Assembly: GCA_958299035.1 (NCBI GenBank)
Contig: CATQJL010000305.1
Span: 70,586,792 to 70,650,791 of the forward strand
Reading direction: 5' to 3'
DNA from: Cylicocyclus nassatus
Taxonomy: Eukaryota > Nematoda > Chromadorea > Rhabditida > Strongylidae
DNA: 64,000 bases
Shown: positions 61,802 through 64,000 of the stretch, in pieces
Layout: each line of letters opens with the position of its first letter
Numbering within the stretch: position 1 is the first letter of the stretch
Translations under genes and position numbers: made by a program
Notes under the pieces: generated by a model
The model's database searches: none
Seen by the model: only the letters and a program-made list of their open reading frames with translations
What the model was told of the DNA's origin: nothing

Positions 61802-63108
61802 CTAGAAATATAGTCTGATTACGTGAAACGGTTGAGAACTTGAGAGTGTGGGATGTTACATAAGTCTTGCACTAAAGCAACTTTATGCGCAAGTTTAAGT
61901 TATATCTCTTCTACAATCTGGAATTCTACTGCTTTACAATAAAACAATATAAACTCTCAAGATTATCTGAGTATCAAACCAACTTTGAAGTTTGGTTGCA
62001 ATAAAAAAAGATCAAAACATCTGAAAAGAGAAAAAAAAGTCTGTTCAATAAAAACCTAAAAATCTCCTACTCGTTCCCGCCTCTACATCTCACTTCAGAT
62101 TTATTTGTAAATTTCCTGTTTTTTTCTTTGACTAGAAAACGAGAAAAATTTTTGTGCGTATGCCAAAGAAGTGCTGCCTTTCCACTAGTGTTAGTGTACT
62201 ACAAGCCTTTGAGCCATGAATGTTTTAGTGATTATTCCTTGTTTCCTTCTCTTTTTTCATTCGGATTTATGCGTTAATATTGAGTTGTTCGCAAAATATT
62301 GAGTTGTTAATATTAATAGTTGTTAATATTGAGTTGTTCGATGCAGGTTTCTGTAAGGGCATTTTTTCAAAGCAACCGTTTACTTGTTTGCGCTTCTTAC
62401 GATCAGCTTGCGCAATGCAAAATAGCTAAAAGCGCTTTCTCTGCTTTTCCTGGAACGTTTTGCTTGCCTCGAAATAGAGATTTTTTGTTACACATTGTTT
62501 TGACTTGAACTCATTCTTCAAAAAAGATGATTTTAGGATAATATAGTTAAAAATGCTGACTTGTCCTACAAAACCCATAGTAATGCCTCCTATCAATCAT
62601 TGGAGCAGGGATGCTGAGATCTAAACATGATCAACAGTCGTGGCCGTCTACGCTTCCTTAAGACAAAAAACAGTTTTAATGTCTTTTTTGTGCTTTACCA
62701 AAAAGACCAGAGATATTAGGAACTGCTTGACGTAGAAACTCCTAAGCTGCATTGGTAGTAAAAAAAGGGAAAATGAGAACTTAAGAAGCTTACAGTCCAC
62801 AAAAATATGAATGGAAATGGTCGATTTTTTTTGCGATTTTTTCTGTTTTTCAGAAGTTCCTGAAAAATTTTGAGTGGCTATTCTGCAGTTCTGGTTGTGG
62901 CTGCGCGCTATAAAAATTCCCTGCCAAATACTAATTCCTTTCAGGATTACAATTTGCTAAAAAAGAGCATGTTGAAAGGATGTGATGTATACTTTCCCGA
63001 AGACTTCATATTGAAACTCTGCGACGAAACCCGCATCGTTTTCCGAATAACATGATACTACATATTTCTACATTTGTTACACTGGAAAGGCTTTACCGAA
63101 GATTACTA
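61802..63108. other. No recognisable gene or element
   Basis: The start-codon exon of the aminopeptidase should lie here or beyond but could not be picked out. A short TTGAGTTGTT/GTTAATATT repeat lies at 62,273-62,341. The plus frames at 62,320 and 62,870 lack support. Confidence 0.4.
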
Positions 63109-64000
63109 TTAGGTTGATGCATAATTCCTGCACCAAAATAGGTACAGACCGCAATAATCTGCAATAATCTTATATACCAAATAGGATTCGATATATTATC
63201 AGATAGAGCAAACCTAGCTTTACAAGATAGCTCTTAAAAATTTGCACAGCTTTGGTTCAAGCGAAGATTGAAGCCAAAAATAAAGAAGATTCAAGCGCCC
63301 TCGAAAAACCAAGAAAAAATTGGAAGTTAGTTCAGAAAAATCCTTTGAATTCCCTAACTTGCTCATGCATTGTCATTTCGTATTAGACATTTCTCTATGC
63401 AGTTGCTGTATTTTTCTCTTAGCTAGAAACTGAGAAAACGAGGTTTTTCATGTTTTTCCCAAAACAATGCTGAGGTGTTCTAGCATGACAGTTGTATACT
63501 ATAGGACCTTAGAAGCGTGAGTGTGAATCTTCAGCTCTTTACAGCAGCTGTTTACGAGAAATATGGAATTTTTAGCAATTAGGCAAGAAAAATTCGGAAG
63601 GAGAGCTAGATTCATCATTTCTCGTGGATAAGTGTTCTAGAAGGCTGAAAATGTAAAATTTCACTGCTAACGGCATGTACTATACAATTATTAGTGCTAG
63701 AATATCTCAGCACTAATTTGGCAAAAACTTAGAAAACTTCGTTTTCTCATCGTCTAGCTGAGAAAAAAATACAGCAACCGCATAGGTAATTCTCTTACGC
63801 GGGTCTACGCGTGAGCAAGGAAGGAATTTTGTAGGAGCTTTTTGAACAAAGTTACAATTTTGTTTTGATTGGTCTTAAGGTTTCCGAACGCATGGGTTTT
63901 TTTTTCAGTTTTCGGCACAAAACTTCGCGTGGATCAAAGCTGGTGCAGATATTTAAGCACTATCTTGTAGAGCTAGGCTTGTTCTATCTAATGATTTTTT
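63109..64000. mobile_element. Palindromic mariner-type element running off the window
   Basis: It starts TTAGGTTGATGCATAATTCC after TA. The inner arms pair: 63,195-63,260 (AGATAGAGCAAACCTAGCTT) against 63,960-63,990 (AAGCCTAGCTCTACAAGA-type inverse), centre near 63,590. The right end should lie about 90 bp beyond the window. No coding content. Confidence 0.85.

Noticed and set aside
61069..61140. Plus-strand ATG followed by a GTAAGA donor at 61,131
   Set aside because: Only six codons precede the donor and nothing joins it; the same bases serve better as a minus-strand acceptor.
1..64000. CRISPR arrays, bacterial operons, riboswitches or ribosome binding sites
   Set aside because: The window has spliced exons, LTR and non-LTR retroelements and MITEs of an animal genome; no regularly spaced direct repeats of the CRISPR type were seen.

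Overview
This is a stretch of a metazoan nuclear genome, most likely a parasitic nematode of the strongylid (clade V) type. It is A+T-rich, has no bacterial-style operons, and is dominated by short interspersed elements. The evidence for a nematode is threefold. Scattered minus-strand exons read as a gut-type M1 aminopeptidase closest in layout to the H11 family of strongylid worms. RTE-clade non-LTR retrotransposons are present, together with a tRNA-derived SINE. The DNA transposon ends are Tc1/mariner-like. Species cannot be named from the sequence alone.

The only recognisable host gene is that M1 zinc aminopeptidase, on the minus strand and spread over about 50 kb. In coding order: a membrane-anchor exon (61,801-61,680), the start of the N-terminal beta domain (52,692-52,514), its continuation (47,720-47,613), a tentative short exon (14,785-14,746), then a compact catalytic cluster (13,992-13,869, 13,808-13,688, 13,178-13,115, 13,047-12,927 and 11,133-11,050). 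The cluster carries GAMENWG, HELAH and the downstream NEG glutamate. Reading phases match at every junction inside the cluster and between the exons at 52.5 and 47.6 kb. The start-codon exon, the stalk, the ARR..PC.DEP segment and the whole C-terminal half were not found, so the gene is partial here or decayed.

The rest is mobile DNA filling introns and flanks. From left to right: palindromic elements (0.8-8.2 kb); Helitron-like copies (9-12.8 kb, 21.0-22.0 kb, 34.3 kb, 55.5 kb); Harbinger-, hAT- and piggyBac-type MITEs (19.5, 20.8, 30.2 kb); a dead Ty3/gypsy-type LTR element (22,061-27,627) carrying nested insertions; a Tc1-ended element (28.5-29.6 kb); a dead RTE (30.6-33.6 kb) with a SINE inside. 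Next come four TA-inserting elements set end to end (37.3-41.5 kb), a nested palindrome (42.4-45.0 kb) with a second element abutting it, two copies of a MULE-like element (42.5 and 49.7 kb), and elements holding 9-bp minisatellites (53.6-55.1 kb).

No intact transposase, integrase or reverse transcriptase was seen. Several open, exon-like segments with good splice signals (2.3, 10.1, 13.5, 15.2, 48.5 and 49.4 kb) could not be assigned to a family and are listed at low confidence.
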